From positions 1,302,001 through 1,366,000 of the forward strand of contig NZ_FNBH01000001.1 of the NCBI RefSeq assembly GCF_900102265.1: 64,000 nt of DNA. Direction: 5' to 3'. The stretch comes from Epilithonimonas hungarica (GTDB lineage: Bacteria; Bacteroidota; Bacteroidia; Flavobacteriales; Weeksellaceae). The notes under the pieces are model-generated. The model did not search any database. It saw only the letters and a list, made by a program, of their open reading frames with translations, and was not told the DNA's origin. A program made the position numbers and the translations under genes. Every line of letters starts with the position of its first letter. The stretch's first letter is position 1. Below are positions 24,330 to 34,392 of the stretch, one piece after another.

Positions 24330-24555
24330 TGTTCACTTTTAAAAATTATATTTTCGGAGCAATACGATACAACTTCTATTCACTTTTCCAACCCGATTTT
24401 TTCAACGACTCCAAAAACAATATGAATGGGAGTCAATCAGGGCTATGTTGAGGAGAAGTCTATCGATTGACCAAAAAAATAAAAAAATTAGCAGAAATAT
24501 TAATCTAATATCTAATATCTCACTTCTATATCTTTTTATTATTCTACAAATATAA

Positions 24556-25437
24556 TTATTCTAAATCTTTAAATGGAATAAAATAGAGACTTTGAGGCAC
24601 TTTTTTGATTTTGATGCTGAATCGCTCTCCGGAAATATAGATTCCTTTTTCACCAGCCGTAATTCCTTCTATCTGCCCGACATTATAGGCTCTTCCAAGA
24701 GAATACTTTTTTAATGGCTTGTTAAAGAAAAGATTTCCGGTTTCATCTTTTTCAAAGGTCATCAGATAAACCGACGCATTTTTGGTGTAACCAACAACGT
24801 ATAACTTGTTTTCAAAAATAGAAGCATCCGTTACAACAAAGCCTGTGTTAAAGCTTTCCAGTTTTTGGGCAGGCTGGTTTTCTGTCAGGTTTTTATCGAT
24901 TACATAATGCGAAACAGTGTTCGTGATCCATTCTTTGGTAAAAAGATGAATATTCCCATCGAGGAAGATCATCGCCTCTGCATCAAAATTATTATTGGTA
25001 TTTTTCGGAGTGAAATCGGTCTGCTCGGGATAAAAAAACGAGATGGTCTTAATCGAATCAACAATCAGAGAATCATTTCTAAAAGGGATTTGATAAACTT
25101 TCAGATCTTTTCTCGTTCCCAGATTATTCCCGAATTCTCCAACGTAAAAATTTCCCCCGTCATTGGTAATTGCCTCCCAATCGATATTTTTCAGACCAGT
25201 TTGAAAAGTCTTTGCTATGTGGGAGCTTCCTGCTTTTATTTCAAAGATTTCGCTGGTGTTTCCGCTGTCGTTAAAAGAAAATAATCTTTCGCTAATATTC
25301 GTCAAACCAGAAGATTCTCGCAAAGAGTCACTCAAAACAGCGATCTTGTATTTTTTGAGATTCAGGGATTCAACTTTTTGTGCAGAAACCTGAAGACCAA
25401 ATAGAAAAATTAATAAATAGAAAATCTGTTTTTTCAT
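24556..25437 (-). CDS. Secreted beta-propeller-like protein, paralogue of the gene at 40706
   Basis: 293 aa, signal peptide MKKQIFYLLIFLFGLQVSAQ. The body has the repeated strand-turn pattern of a beta-propeller: SSGLTNISERLFSFNDSGN, NIDWEAITNDGGNFYVGEFG, FFYPEQTDFTPK, and IEGITAGEKGIYISGERF. The 286-aa lipoprotein at 40706 shares NDWEDLT, IYIGDFGNN and FYYPEQTEFPPKK at matching places, so the two are paralogues. SdiA-regulated-type or other single-propeller families are possible; function unknown. 9 nt after the deoxyribonucleotidase gene, likely same operon. Confidence 0.65.
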   Translation of the reverse strand: MKKQIFYLLIFLFGLQVSAQKVESLNLKKYKIAVLSDSLRESSGLTNISERLFSFNDSGNTSEIFEIKAGSSHIAKTFQTGLKNIDWEAITNDGGNFYVGEFGNNLGTRKDLKVYQIPFRNDSLIVDSIKTISFFYPEQTDFTPKNTNNNFDAEAMIFLDGNIHLFTKEWITNTVSHYVIDKNLTENQPAQKLESFNTGFVVTDASIFENKLYVVGYTKNASVYLMTFEKDETGNLFFNKPLKKYSLGRAYNVGQIEGITAGEKGIYISGERFSIKIKKVPQSLYFIPFKDLE

Positions 25438-25446
25438 AGCACGAAC

Positions 25447-25959
25447 TTACAGAATATTCATAACATCATCCCATCCAGAAACTCTTATCGAATTCTCAAC
25501 AATAGAATTAGTATTATGTGGCTGTGAAAATAATATTCTTTGCCCTGGGAAAAGATCCAGGTTTTTTGGATGATCATCAATCATGATATCACCGATGATA
25601 AAATCTTTTCGTCCGCAGAAAATCATCTGTTTCCAGCTGATAAAGGGGAAGTGCTCTATTAGCCATTCTGCTTTTTCTGTAAGACTATTCGGGAATTCGG
25701 TTGCTGAAGAAACAATTAGAACGTTATATTTTTCGTTGAGATATTTTAAAACTTCAACTGCTTTTTCTACAACTGGAACTGTCCTGAAAAATCCTTTGGA
25801 ATTAACATCTTCCAAAAAATTCGGAAAAGCTTCTGCTTCCGGAAGTCCGCTAATGTTGTCCCAAAGAATCTGGTTGCTGTTTCTTTTGTATTCGTAATCG
25901 ATAAAATGTTGGTTGGTATTGGCAAGAACGCCGTCCATATCTACTAAAATCGTCTTCAT
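25447..25959 (-). CDS. 5'(3')-deoxyribonucleotidase-like HAD phosphatase
   Basis: 170-aa HAD-superfamily enzyme of the 5' nucleotidase deoxy (NT5C) type, which dephosphorylates deoxyribonucleotides. Motif I DMDGVLA at residues 7-13 (nucleophile and acid/base Asp), motif II VSSAT, motif III Lys near SWKQMIF, motif IV GDIMIDDHP. Family length. ATG start. It may share a transcript with the downstream propeller gene, an association with no obvious metabolic logic. Confidence 0.85.
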   Translation of the reverse strand: MKTILVDMDGVLANTNQHFIDYEYKRNSNQILWDNISGLPEAEAFPNFLEDVNSKGFFRTVPVVEKAVEVLKYLNEKYNVLIVSSATEFPNSLTEKAEWLIEHFPFISWKQMIFCGRKDFIIGDIMIDDHPKNLDLFPGQRILFSQPHNTNSIVENSIRVSGWDDVMNIL

Positions 25960-26063
25960 ATTGTAAAAATAGGAATTGATCTCCTGAGAAGGAAATTTAA
26001 TGGATTAAAAGATCGTTAAGGAATTATTGCCAATTCTGGGGAATTAGATTTGAGAATAATTCT

Positions 26064-26783
26064 TTAAAGATGTTTTCTTTTGATAAGAAGTATCCTGATC
26101 TTTACAAAATCATAGATAAGCCCTACCAAAAGTATTGAACTCCCCAAAAACAAGGTCCGAATCCCAAAATATTTGTATAGAATACCACCAATGATCCCAC
26201 CCAAAAAAAACATCCAGATAATGGTGAGACGCAGTTTGATGGATTTGACCAACTTGGTTTTATGCTCTTTGTCCTTGTAGAAGAAAAGTTGGGAAAATTC
26301 AATTCCCATGTCGGTGAAAAGTCCCGTGAGATGGGTTGTTCTTACAACAGAATGAGAAATGCTTGTTACCAGGGAGTTTTGCATCCCCATTGCAAAAAGA
26401 AGACATAACGCAATAATGTCAGGAGAGTATTTTATCAGAAAATTTCCAAAAATACCAATTGATAAAAGTATAACAGCTTCTGTAAAGGTTGGAATGATAT
26501 ATACAAGGTTTTCCCTGATCCTGGAATAGATCTCGACCATAAAATTGGAAAAGAATGCTCCAAAAAAGAAGAAAAAAATATACAATGCCGTATGAAATGC
26601 CTGGGTAAATCTGAGTGTAAAAGCTTCATCTATAAAGTAGGCAAAATGTCCTGTGATGTTGGTTGTCAGCTTACTGACAGCCATAAATCCAACAACATTT
26701 ACCAAGCCGGCAACAAATGACAAGAGGGATGCAAGTCCCAAATTATGTTTGTCGGTTCTTGTTTTTCCCTTATGACTAAACAT
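26064..26783 (-). CDS. DUF1275 (YoaK-like) membrane protein
   Basis: 239 aa with about six membrane helices. Visible: LLSFVAGLVNVVGFMAV, the family's TTNITGHF motif, LYIFFFFFGAFFSNFMVEI, FAMGMQNSLVTSISHSVVRT then THLTGLFTDMG, and two C-terminal helices. The ATG at 26783 is used: it is one base after the rlmN stop (TGAGATG), so translation is likely coupled. An upstream frame start inside rlmN is less likely. Transport substrate unknown. Confidence 0.85.
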   Translation of the reverse strand: MFSHKGKTRTDKHNLGLASLLSFVAGLVNVVGFMAVSKLTTNITGHFAYFIDEAFTLRFTQAFHTALYIFFFFFGAFFSNFMVEIYSRIRENLVYIIPTFTEAVILLSIGIFGNFLIKYSPDIIALCLLFAMGMQNSLVTSISHSVVRTTHLTGLFTDMGIEFSQLFFYKDKEHKTKLVKSIKLRLTIIWMFFLGGIIGGILYKYFGIRTLFLGSSILLVGLIYDFVKIRILLIKRKHL

Positions 26784-26784
26784 C

Positions 26785-27825
26785 TCAAATGATCTCGGTT
26801 GATTTATTTGCCAATTGTCCACATGCCGCATCAATATCTCCGCCCCGGCTTTTTCTTACAACGATTGTGATGCCTGCTTTTTCCAATTCTCGCACGTATT
26901 TTTGCTCAGCTTCAATACTTCTATGGTCAAATTTTCCTTCGCCAATTGGATTGTATTGGATGAGATTCACTTTGCTTGGAACTTGTCGGCAATATTTGAT
27001 CAATGCTTTGATATCTTCGTCTCCGTCGTTGATTCCTTTCCAGACACAGTATTCAAAAGTAACTGGAGAACCAGTTTTCTGATACCAATATTGCAGAGAA
27101 TCCATAATATCGGTCAGAGGAAACTTCTCAGAAAAAGGCATTATTTCGTTTCGTTTATGCTCAATTGCGGAGTGGAGGGAAAGCGCTAATTTCACTTTCA
27201 GTTCTTCATCGGCCAGCATTTTTATCATCTTCGGAATTCCGGATGTTGAAACGGTGATTCTTCTTGGCGACATTCCCAAACCGTCCGGTTTTGTGATTTT
27301 ATGGATCGCTTCTACAACGTTTTTATAATTCATCATCGGTTCGCCCATTCCCATAAAAACGATGTTTGTGAGCGGTCTGTCAAAATATTCTCTACTTTGG
27401 CGGTCGATCAGCGCGACTTGGTCCACTATTTCTGCGACCTCCAGATTTCGCATTCTTTTGAGTTTGGCTGTTGCACAGAATTCACAATTCAAGGAACATC
27501 CGACCTGAGAGGAAACGCAGGCTGTACTTCTGGTTTCGGTAGGAATCAAAACAGATTCTACCATTAATCCGTCGTGAAGTTTTACGCCGTTTTTTATCGT
27601 TCCGTCCGTCGATTTTTGTAATAGATCGACAGCGATCGGGTTGATAAAAAAAACACGCGAAAGATTATCTCTCAGACTTTTGGAAAGATTCGTCATCTCA
27701 TCAAACGAATGCAGATTCTTGCTCCAAAGCCAATCATAAACCTGTTTTGCACGAAAAGGTTTTTCACCAATTGTGCTGAAATGGTCTTTTAACTGATCAA
27801 GGGAAAAGGTGCGGATATCTTTCAA
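26785..27825 (-). CDS. rlmN: 23S rRNA (adenine2503-C2)-methyltransferase
   Basis: 346-aa radical-SAM enzyme that methylates A2503 of 23S rRNA and A37 of some tRNAs. Cluster motif C110-x3-C114-x2-C117 (VGCSLNCEFCATA), the two catalytic cysteines C103 (TACVSSQ) and C335 (DAACGQL), SAM-binding GMGEPMMNYKNVV. The start is a TTG: no ATG precedes KDIRTFSLDQLKDHF, and a TATCTTTG box lies 20 nt upstream. The downstream DUF1275 gene follows with TGAGATG. Confidence 0.96.
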   Translation of the reverse strand: MKDIRTFSLDQLKDHFSTIGEKPFRAKQVYDWLWSKNLHSFDEMTNLSKSLRDNLSRVFFINPIAVDLLQKSTDGTIKNGVKLHDGLMVESVLIPTETRSTACVSSQVGCSLNCEFCATAKLKRMRNLEVAEIVDQVALIDRQSREYFDRPLTNIVFMGMGEPMMNYKNVVEAIHKITKPDGLGMSPRRITVSTSGIPKMIKMLADEELKVKLALSLHSAIEHKRNEIMPFSEKFPLTDIMDSLQYWYQKTGSPVTFEYCVWKGINDGDEDIKALIKYCRQVPSKVNLIQYNPIGEGKFDHRSIEAEQKYVRELEKAGITIVVRKSRGGDIDAACGQLANKSTEII

Positions 27826-27844
27826 TGTTTTCTGAAATTTTTTG

Positions 27845-27852
27845 CAAAGATA
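27845..27852 (-). promoter_or_regulatory. -7 promoter box TATCTTTG for rlmN
   Basis: Consensus TAnnTTTG, 20 nt before the TTG start; supports that start. Confidence 0.5.
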
Positions 27853-28050
27853 CGGTTATTGTAACAATTTTGAAATCGGCTAATGAAACGATAGATATAT
27901 CTAATAATCTTAAAATTTGTAAATTTGAAATAAAGATTTTAATTCTAACTTTTACATTGATAAATTGTTACAGATTTGATTTTAATTATATCAAATAGAA
28001 TTAAAGTATTATGAATTTTAAATCGACTTTATTAATATATTCTTAATTCT

Positions 28051-28058
28051 TACATTTG
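28051..28058 (+). promoter_or_regulatory. -7 promoter box TACATTTG for the GAF protein gene
   Basis: Consensus TAnnTTTG, 17 nt before the ATG at 28075. Confidence 0.5.
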
Positions 28059-28074
28059 CATTGATTTTTACCCG

Positions 28075-30402
28075 ATGAAGTTCCAAGCCTTTTACGACAG
28101 CCCATTTATATTGAATTTTTCTTTTGAAAAACTCATCCAGAAAATGGAAGCAGAAGCTTCCGATAATCCAGAATATGCGCTTTCTCATCAGAGGATATTG
28201 GATAAGACCAAAGAATTCCCCGAGCTTTTACACGGCATCACGAATCTTGATTTTTTCGAAAAAAATGAGATCTTGATGAAGGAGCTTCTCCGTGACCTTT
28301 TCCCTCCAATGTTGACGGAAAATGAGATCAAAGCTGTCAGTTTTCCTTTTTACAATTTCTTTTTCAATCCCACAAAAAGATTTGAGACCATAATCAAAAA
28401 AGCAGGTGACAATTTTGATATGATCATCAAGGATATGGACCCGCATCGCTTTTATGTGATGAGTTGTTGCATTATCCTGAATGATTTTTATGATGTTCCG
28501 CTGAATGTTTCGATGCCTTTTATTTTCGATATTCCCAATGAAGATGGCGTCATCAAGCATTACAGATTTTTGACGAACGCTGATTTTATGGATGTCAATC
28601 CATTGGAAAACTTCAAAAGATTGACGGCGGAAGAAATTTCAGAATTGCTCGATAACTTCGAAGATTATGAATTGTGGAAAGAAAAGTTTCCACCAGAAAG
28701 CTGGGAACTGAAAGGGTTTGCGGTCGTTAATTTCTTCGATGCAACGACTGAAATTGCGATTTCAAATCTTAAAAGTAAATTAATAAATCTTGAGGACGAT
28801 AAAAATCTCAAGCCGGAACTCAACAAAGTTTTCCGTTCGATTTTTCAGGTTTCTGATCTGGAGGTTGGCTTTACATCTATTAATCACGATGAAAACAAAT
28901 TTGTTAGAAGTCCGATCAATGGCGTGATCGACAGTTTTATTCTGTTGGGAAACTCGCAGGATTGCAAGAACGAATTGCTTTGCGAGAAGAATTTTAACAC
29001 ACTGGTAGAATCCAAAAAATTCTTCAGTATTTCTGATATAGAGCGGACTTACAAAGAATTTCCGGATAGCCAGATGGCAAAACATTTTTACGAAGCCGGA
29101 ATCAAAAGTGCGATTTTTGCGCCGATCATCAAGAACAAAAAAATTCTCGGGATCATTGAATTGATCTCAAGGAAAAAAATGCTGAACAGCATCAATGCTC
29201 AAAAAATGGAAATCGTGATGCCATATCTGGAAGATACGATGGACAGATTGTACGACGGTATCGAAACAAGGGTACAAGCAATTATTCAAAGAGAATACAC
29301 ATCGATACATCCAAGTGTTTATTGGAAATTCCGGCAGGAAGCGGAACGCCACATCGGGTTTTACAGAGAAGAATTTGATTTGCCTTACAGAAAGATCACT
29401 TTTGAAAATCTGACACCACTTTTTGGACAGACTGATATTAGAAATTCTTCGGTTTCCAGAAATCTGGCGATCAAAAAAGATCTGGAAATCAATTTGATGC
29501 TGATTTCTGATGTTTTCAAAAATCTGATCTCTGATAATGATTTGACTGAGGTCAATGAAAAATTAATCAGATTTCAAAAGCTTTTGAGCAAAGATTTGCG
29601 CGCTGATACAGAAAGTCAGGTTCAGAATTTCATTTTGTTTGAGGTTCATCCTTTGCTGGAGTCGATAAAACTTCAGAATACGAATTATAACCAAATCATT
29701 ACAGATTATCACAAACAACTGGATTCTAAAACCGAAATGGTTTACAATTTCCGTAAGAAGTTTGATGAGAGTCTGTCTTCAATCAACAAAAACCTTGCTG
29801 ATATTCTGGACAAAAGACAGGAAGAGCAACAGCATAGATTTCCGTTTTATTACGAGCGTTTCAAAACCGACGGTGTGGAGCATAATATGTACATCGGTTC
29901 TTCTATTGAGCCGGATCTGACCTACGATCCGATTTTCCTGAAAAACCTTCGTCTGTGGCAATTGCGAGTGCTTTGTGAGACAGAGATCGAATATGCAAAA
30001 CACAAAGACAGATTGGCTTATCCGCTGGATGTTGCGTCTCTGATCTTGGTGTACAGTACGCCAATTAGCATCCGTTTCAGAATGGATGAAAAACGTTTTG
30101 ATGTGGACGGAAGCTACAATGCACGTTACGAAATGATCAAAAAACGGATCGATAAATCCTTGATTAAAAATTCTGACGAACGCATCACTCAACCCGGGAA
30201 GATCAGTATTATCTATTCTCAGGAAAAGGAACGTGAAGAATATCTGAAATTGATAAAAATCCTTCAGAACCAGAATTTACTTTCATCAATCGAAGAATTG
30301 GAAGTTGAAGATTTGCAAGGAATCAATGGTTTACGGGCTTTGCGTGTTGCTGTGAATTATGATACGAAGAATGTGGATTATGATTTTATTGAAGAGGTCT
30401 AG
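28075..30402 (+). CDS. Large GAF-domain protein, 775 aa
   Basis: Soluble protein conserved in Flavobacteriia as a GAF-domain protein. A GAF-like segment lies at about 300-395 (SAIFAPIIKNKKILGIIELI is the typical core). The N-terminal 230 aa are helical (DMDPHRFYVMSCCIILNDFYD) and the C-terminal 380 aa are long helices with coiled-coil character, ending in a compact domain with LRLWQLRVLCETEIEYAKH. No kinase, cyclase or DNA-binding output domain is visible, so it is probably a ligand sensor or scaffold. ATG start and own promoter box; monocistronic. Confidence 0.7.
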   Translation: MKFQAFYDSPFILNFSFEKLIQKMEAEASDNPEYALSHQRILDKTKEFPELLHGITNLDFFEKNEILMKELLRDLFPPMLTENEIKAVSFPFYNFFFNPTKRFETIIKKAGDNFDMIIKDMDPHRFYVMSCCIILNDFYDVPLNVSMPFIFDIPNEDGVIKHYRFLTNADFMDVNPLENFKRLTAEEISELLDNFEDYELWKEKFPPESWELKGFAVVNFFDATTEIAISNLKSKLINLEDDKNLKPELNKVFRSIFQVSDLEVGFTSINHDENKFVRSPINGVIDSFILLGNSQDCKNELLCEKNFNTLVESKKFFSISDIERTYKEFPDSQMAKHFYEAGIKSAIFAPIIKNKKILGIIELISRKKMLNSINAQKMEIVMPYLEDTMDRLYDGIETRVQAIIQREYTSIHPSVYWKFRQEAERHIGFYREEFDLPYRKITFENLTPLFGQTDIRNSSVSRNLAIKKDLEINLMLISDVFKNLISDNDLTEVNEKLIRFQKLLSKDLRADTESQVQNFILFEVHPLLESIKLQNTNYNQIITDYHKQLDSKTEMVYNFRKKFDESLSSINKNLADILDKRQEEQQHRFPFYYERFKTDGVEHNMYIGSSIEPDLTYDPIFLKNLRLWQLRVLCETEIEYAKHKDRLAYPLDVASLILVYSTPISIRFRMDEKRFDVDGSYNARYEMIKKRIDKSLIKNSDERITQPGKISIIYSQEKEREEYLKLIKILQNQNLLSSIEELEVEDLQGINGLRALRVAVNYDTKNVDYDFIEEV

Positions 30403-30508
30403 CGAATTTCATTATCCATTTTGTATTTGAAAACCCTGTAATAATTTTATTTCTGCGATTGATCAGTAGTACTGCTTAATTATTAGAATAATATAAGGAT
30501 AAATTATA

Positions 30509-30540
30509 AAAAAAACAGATTGCACTAACAATCTGTTTTT
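30509..30540. terminator. Bidirectional terminator
   Basis: Stem AAAAAACAGATTG/CAATCTGTTTTTT around cactaa, between convergent genes ending at 30402 and 30564. Confidence 0.8.
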
Positions 30541-30563
30541 TTTATAATTGCAAAAATCAATTT

Positions 30564-32246
30564 TTATTTTTCGACAAGGATCTTTTTAGCAGTTATTCCT
30601 TTAGAAGTAATGATCTGGATCAGATAGAATCCGGCTTGGAGTTCTTTTACATTCACTTCTGGTTTCTCGTTGCCAAAGATTTTATGGGATACAAGCTGTC
30701 CGGCTGCATTTATTATTCGGATTTCCTGAACTTTTTCATTCTGCTCAGTTCTAATGTTCAAAATGTCTTTCACCGGGTTCGGATAGACTTGTACAGATGC
30801 AGATCTTGAACTGTCATCGATTACGGACATAGTTCCATCAGCATAGAAAAGTGTTATGTTTGGTGTGTAAAGCACAGGATAGCCTTGTGGGGGATTCATT
30901 GCATCATAAGGTTCATCATCCCGATCGCTATATCTGGAGTAGATTGGCGATTCTGAGAATGTACTTATAAAAGTTGACCAAAGTACCATTTGCGGGTGAC
31001 TCTTGTTAGTATAGACCACCAAATTTTTTCCAGTGTAATTGAATTCTGTCTCTAACGGGATATAAAGATTGTTGAATCCTTTTTTGAAATTCATTTTTCC
31101 ATTATAAACAAGTGTAAAGGATGCTGGATCAAGCCAGTCGGAAGAAAGATCCTCTTGGTCGGTCTCAGCAAGATAAACCTGGATGGGAATATCACTGTTA
31201 TCTTCATCAAACTGGCAAGTGTATTGGATACCTGTGATCTTTGAATTGCTGTTATTTATTTGTTGCGATGTGTACATGGTCTGTCCCAGACTGTAATGTG
31301 TGAAAAAATTGAACGGGATGGAATGTTGCAAAGCAAATGAACCGTTACCGATCTGAACATTTTTAATATCATCTTTCAGGATGTTCACGGATAGAGTTCT
31401 CGACTGATCATTGTTTGGATTCACATCGTCTGAACTTTCTACAACGGCATAAATTGATTTTTGGGAAATATCGCTGTTTTGTGGTGTCCAATTTAGAAAT
31501 ATCTGAGATTTCTCCCCAAAATTAACTGGCTCTCCGGATGTGCTTGCCAGCACTGTTCCATCATTAGATTTAAGTTTGACGGTGTAATTACCCTGTATCT
31601 CCTTACCTCCATTGGTAACTTCTACCACAAACATGGCAGGTTTTCCTGCATTTATAGTGGTATTTCCGGTTATATTGGTTACGAGAAGGTCTTTGTTGGC
31701 AACATCTTCAATCTTTACATCATCCACTGCCCAGCCATTTATGAAGAAATTATTGCCATCATAACGGAAGGCGTATTGCATCTCAGTTGCTCCTTCCGGT
31801 GCCGTAACAAAATATGTAAATCTATCCTGAGGAATATTAAGCACGCCCAGGGGCTTTTCCCAAAGTGGTTGCCATGTTTGCCCACCGTCAAAAGTCACAT
31901 CCGCACCAACTGTTTCACCGGCATCACCTGCAAAGTTGATAAGATACTGATCATAAGATAAAGCAAGCTGCTTATGCCCTGTAATATCAATTTTAGGTGA
32001 GATCAAACGGCTAAGCCCAACCTGCATTCCGTATGTCATATAAAGTTCGGGAGCTGTCCCACCGGAGATCTGAGAATTATTGATAGACCATCCTGGTGGC
32101 TGTTCGGCATCTATTACCCAACCTGCTGGAATACCACCCGGCGCATAGCTGAAATTTTCGGAATAAATCGTTTGCTGACCATGGACATTTCCGCTGAATA
32201 ACAAAAACAATGGTGAAGCTGATAACAAAGTAAAGATTTTCTTCAT
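30564..32246 (-). CDS. T9SS-secreted protein with adhesion-type beta domains
   Basis: 560 aa, signal peptide ending VHGQ (residue 24). N-terminal jellyroll/choice-of-anchor-like domain (about 25-182; ENFSYAPGGIPAGWVIDAEQ), a CARDB-like Ig domain (about 185-290; LVTNITGNTTINAGKPAMFV), a third beta domain, and a C-terminal type A sorting domain (about 490-560: VYPNPVKDILNIRTEQ, ending ITAKKILVEK) for export by the type IX secretion system. No catalytic motif seen; probably an adhesin or binding protein. ATG start. Confidence 0.8.
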   Translation of the reverse strand: MKKIFTLLSASPLFLLFSGNVHGQQTIYSENFSYAPGGIPAGWVIDAEQPPGWSINNSQISGGTAPELYMTYGMQVGLSRLISPKIDITGHKQLALSYDQYLINFAGDAGETVGADVTFDGGQTWQPLWEKPLGVLNIPQDRFTYFVTAPEGATEMQYAFRYDGNNFFINGWAVDDVKIEDVANKDLLVTNITGNTTINAGKPAMFVVEVTNGGKEIQGNYTVKLKSNDGTVLASTSGEPVNFGEKSQIFLNWTPQNSDISQKSIYAVVESSDDVNPNNDQSRTLSVNILKDDIKNVQIGNGSFALQHSIPFNFFTHYSLGQTMYTSQQINNSNSKITGIQYTCQFDEDNSDIPIQVYLAETDQEDLSSDWLDPASFTLVYNGKMNFKKGFNNLYIPLETEFNYTGKNLVVYTNKSHPQMVLWSTFISTFSESPIYSRYSDRDDEPYDAMNPPQGYPVLYTPNITLFYADGTMSVIDDSSRSASVQVYPNPVKDILNIRTEQNEKVQEIRIINAAGQLVSHKIFGNEKPEVNVKELQAGFYLIQIITSKGITAKKILVEK

Positions 32247-32371
32247 AATTACAATTTTTTATGATTAATGTTTTACAAATTAAAATCATAAATTTTTCTA
32301 AAACAATTCGGGGTTTGTGCTAATTTTTTGATAATAAAATAGGTGTTACCACTTATTTTATATACCAATTA

Positions 32372-34387
32372 ATGGAAAATGAAATTAATTTAAGGATTAA
32401 ACCTCATATTTGTATGGCTTTTTGGAATTGGCACAAAATGAATCGAATCAGAACATATAGAAAACAGAAGAATAAAAGATGTTTTATTTTTTTTCAAATC
32501 ATTACTTTTTTACTGGTCATCTTTGTAGTGTCATGTCATTCTTCAGATAAAGATGAGCAGGATCTGTCAGGATCGTTTAAAGATCAATTTGAAGAAATCC
32601 ATAAATTGGTTTATGAGGATCCTTCGCTGGCCCGCCAAAAATCAAATAAGATATTACAATCGATTTCTCTCCAAGATGAAAAATCAAAAATTATTTGCCT
32701 GAAGTATATTGGTTCTTCATATGCTTTTGAAACCAATTATTCCGAAGCGATAAAATATTATAAACAATCGCTGGATTTGGCAGATAAGATCAACTTTTAC
32801 TACGAGATTGCCAACCTGAACAACAACCTGGGAACTATTTATAATGAACTTGGTAATTACCGTTCTGCCTATATCTATTTTATAAAAGCTTTGGAAAACT
32901 ACGATCTGGCAGGCAATCAGCAGAAAAAAACAGGAACACTCAATAATATTGGGCTTACTTATCTCAACCTGAATAATCAGGAAAAAGCACTCGGCTATTT
33001 CCATAAGGCGCTCCACTCCAGCAACTCTAATAAAGATACCATTCTGGCGTCAACCATTCTTAACAATATCGCCATCTGCAATTTCTCAAAAAAACAGATG
33101 AAACTGGGACTGGAAAACCTGAATCGTTCCATTTATCTTTCAGAAAAGACAAAAAATATTTATGGAACTTGTGTGTCTTACCAGATTCTTGGAAATATGT
33201 TTCTTACGGAAAATAAACTGGACGAAGCATATGAGACCTATTCCAAAAGTATCAATATTGCCAAAAAAGCCAACCTGATACATTTGCTCGCAGTTTCTGA
33301 GATTGGTATTTCCAGAGTTCTGTTGGGACAGAATAGAGTAGAAGAAGCTTTACGTTATGCTAATGATGTGATGCGTGTTTCCATTGATAAAAAAAGCCAG
33401 TCACTAAAAACCGATGCGTATCAACTTCTTTCCAGCATCTATGAGAAGAAAGGAGATTTCCAAGGCAGCTTGAAAGAATATCAAAACTATGTGACGGCCA
33501 AAGAAGAGCTTAATAATAATACCGTCGTCAACCAAATTTACGATGTAGAAGTGGATTATCTCAATCAGCTCAACAAAATGCAGCAATTGGAACTGGAAAA
33601 AAAAGAATTGGCGATCAGTAACAAAAATATTTGGTTGTTCTTTTTGTCTATAATGTTTTTGATGATTTTCGGTGGTTTATATCTTTTGTATAGAAATCAT
33701 CAAAATAAACAAGAAGTCAAACTTCAGAAAACAATTATCGAATTGACGAAGAAAAAATCCAATGCTGCATTGGAAGCGGAGATTCAGGAAAGAAAAAGGA
33801 TTGGAAGGGAATTGCACGATAGTTTGGGCTATTTGCTTTCTCTTGCAGGGCTCAATGCCAGTGTTCTTCAAAAACGAAAAGATATTTCCGATGAAAAAAA
33901 GAATGAACTTCTGAACTCTTTGATGGAAAGCATCAATGATGCTTTTGATGAAGTCCGCAGTATTTCCCACAATCTCGCACCATCACTTCTCTCAGAACAG
34001 GGACTGAAAGGTGCTTTGAAAAACATCTCGGACAGAGTCAATCAAAGTAATAAACTGAAAATGAGTTTTGATACTTTCGGACTTAATCATAAATTAGATG
34101 ACCTGATGGAAAATGTACTTTACCGCACATTGCAGGAAATTGTGAATAATACGATAAAACATGCTGAAGCTTCTGAACTCTTCATCCAGATCGCGAAGGA
34201 CAATAATCAGATTACATTGATGGCAGAAGATAACGGAAAAGGCTTTGATATAGAATCATTAAAAGATAAATCCAGCTTTGGATTGTCGCATATCAGATCT
34301 TGGATAGAAAATCTGAATGGGACGATTCATATTGATTCTAAATTAAATAGAGGGACAATCATAAGTATTCTAATCCCAATCGAATAA
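32372..34387 (+). CDS. TPR sensor histidine kinase (HisKA_3/NarX type)
   Basis: 671 aa. An N-terminal hydrophobic segment ends in VVSC, a possible lipobox. TPR repeats about 75-390 (NNLGTIYNELGNYRSAYIYF is a clear unit), coiled coil, membrane helix about 415-435 (WLFFLSIMFLMIFGGLYLLY), dimerisation box RIGRELHDSLGYLL with phospho-acceptor His482, then HATPase_c with EIVNNTIKHAE, AEDNGKGFD and FGLSHIRSWI. Start 32372 or the in-frame ATG at 32438, which removes 22 residues and puts the signal closer to the N-terminus. It pairs with the response regulator 5 nt downstream. Signal unknown. Confidence 0.9.
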   Translation: MENEINLRIKPHICMAFWNWHKMNRIRTYRKQKNKRCFIFFQIITFLLVIFVVSCHSSDKDEQDLSGSFKDQFEEIHKLVYEDPSLARQKSNKILQSISLQDEKSKIICLKYIGSSYAFETNYSEAIKYYKQSLDLADKINFYYEIANLNNNLGTIYNELGNYRSAYIYFIKALENYDLAGNQQKKTGTLNNIGLTYLNLNNQEKALGYFHKALHSSNSNKDTILASTILNNIAICNFSKKQMKLGLENLNRSIYLSEKTKNIYGTCVSYQILGNMFLTENKLDEAYETYSKSINIAKKANLIHLLAVSEIGISRVLLGQNRVEEALRYANDVMRVSIDKKSQSLKTDAYQLLSSIYEKKGDFQGSLKEYQNYVTAKEELNNNTVVNQIYDVEVDYLNQLNKMQQLELEKKELAISNKNIWLFFLSIMFLMIFGGLYLLYRNHQNKQEVKLQKTIIELTKKKSNAALEAEIQERKRIGRELHDSLGYLLSLAGLNASVLQKRKDISDEKKNELLNSLMESINDAFDEVRSISHNLAPSLLSEQGLKGALKNISDRVNQSNKLKMSFDTFGLNHKLDDLMENVLYRTLQEIVNNTIKHAEASELFIQIAKDNNQITLMAEDNGKGFDIESLKDKSSFGLSHIRSWIENLNGTIHIDSKLNRGTIISILIPIE

Positions 34388-34392
34388 AAAAT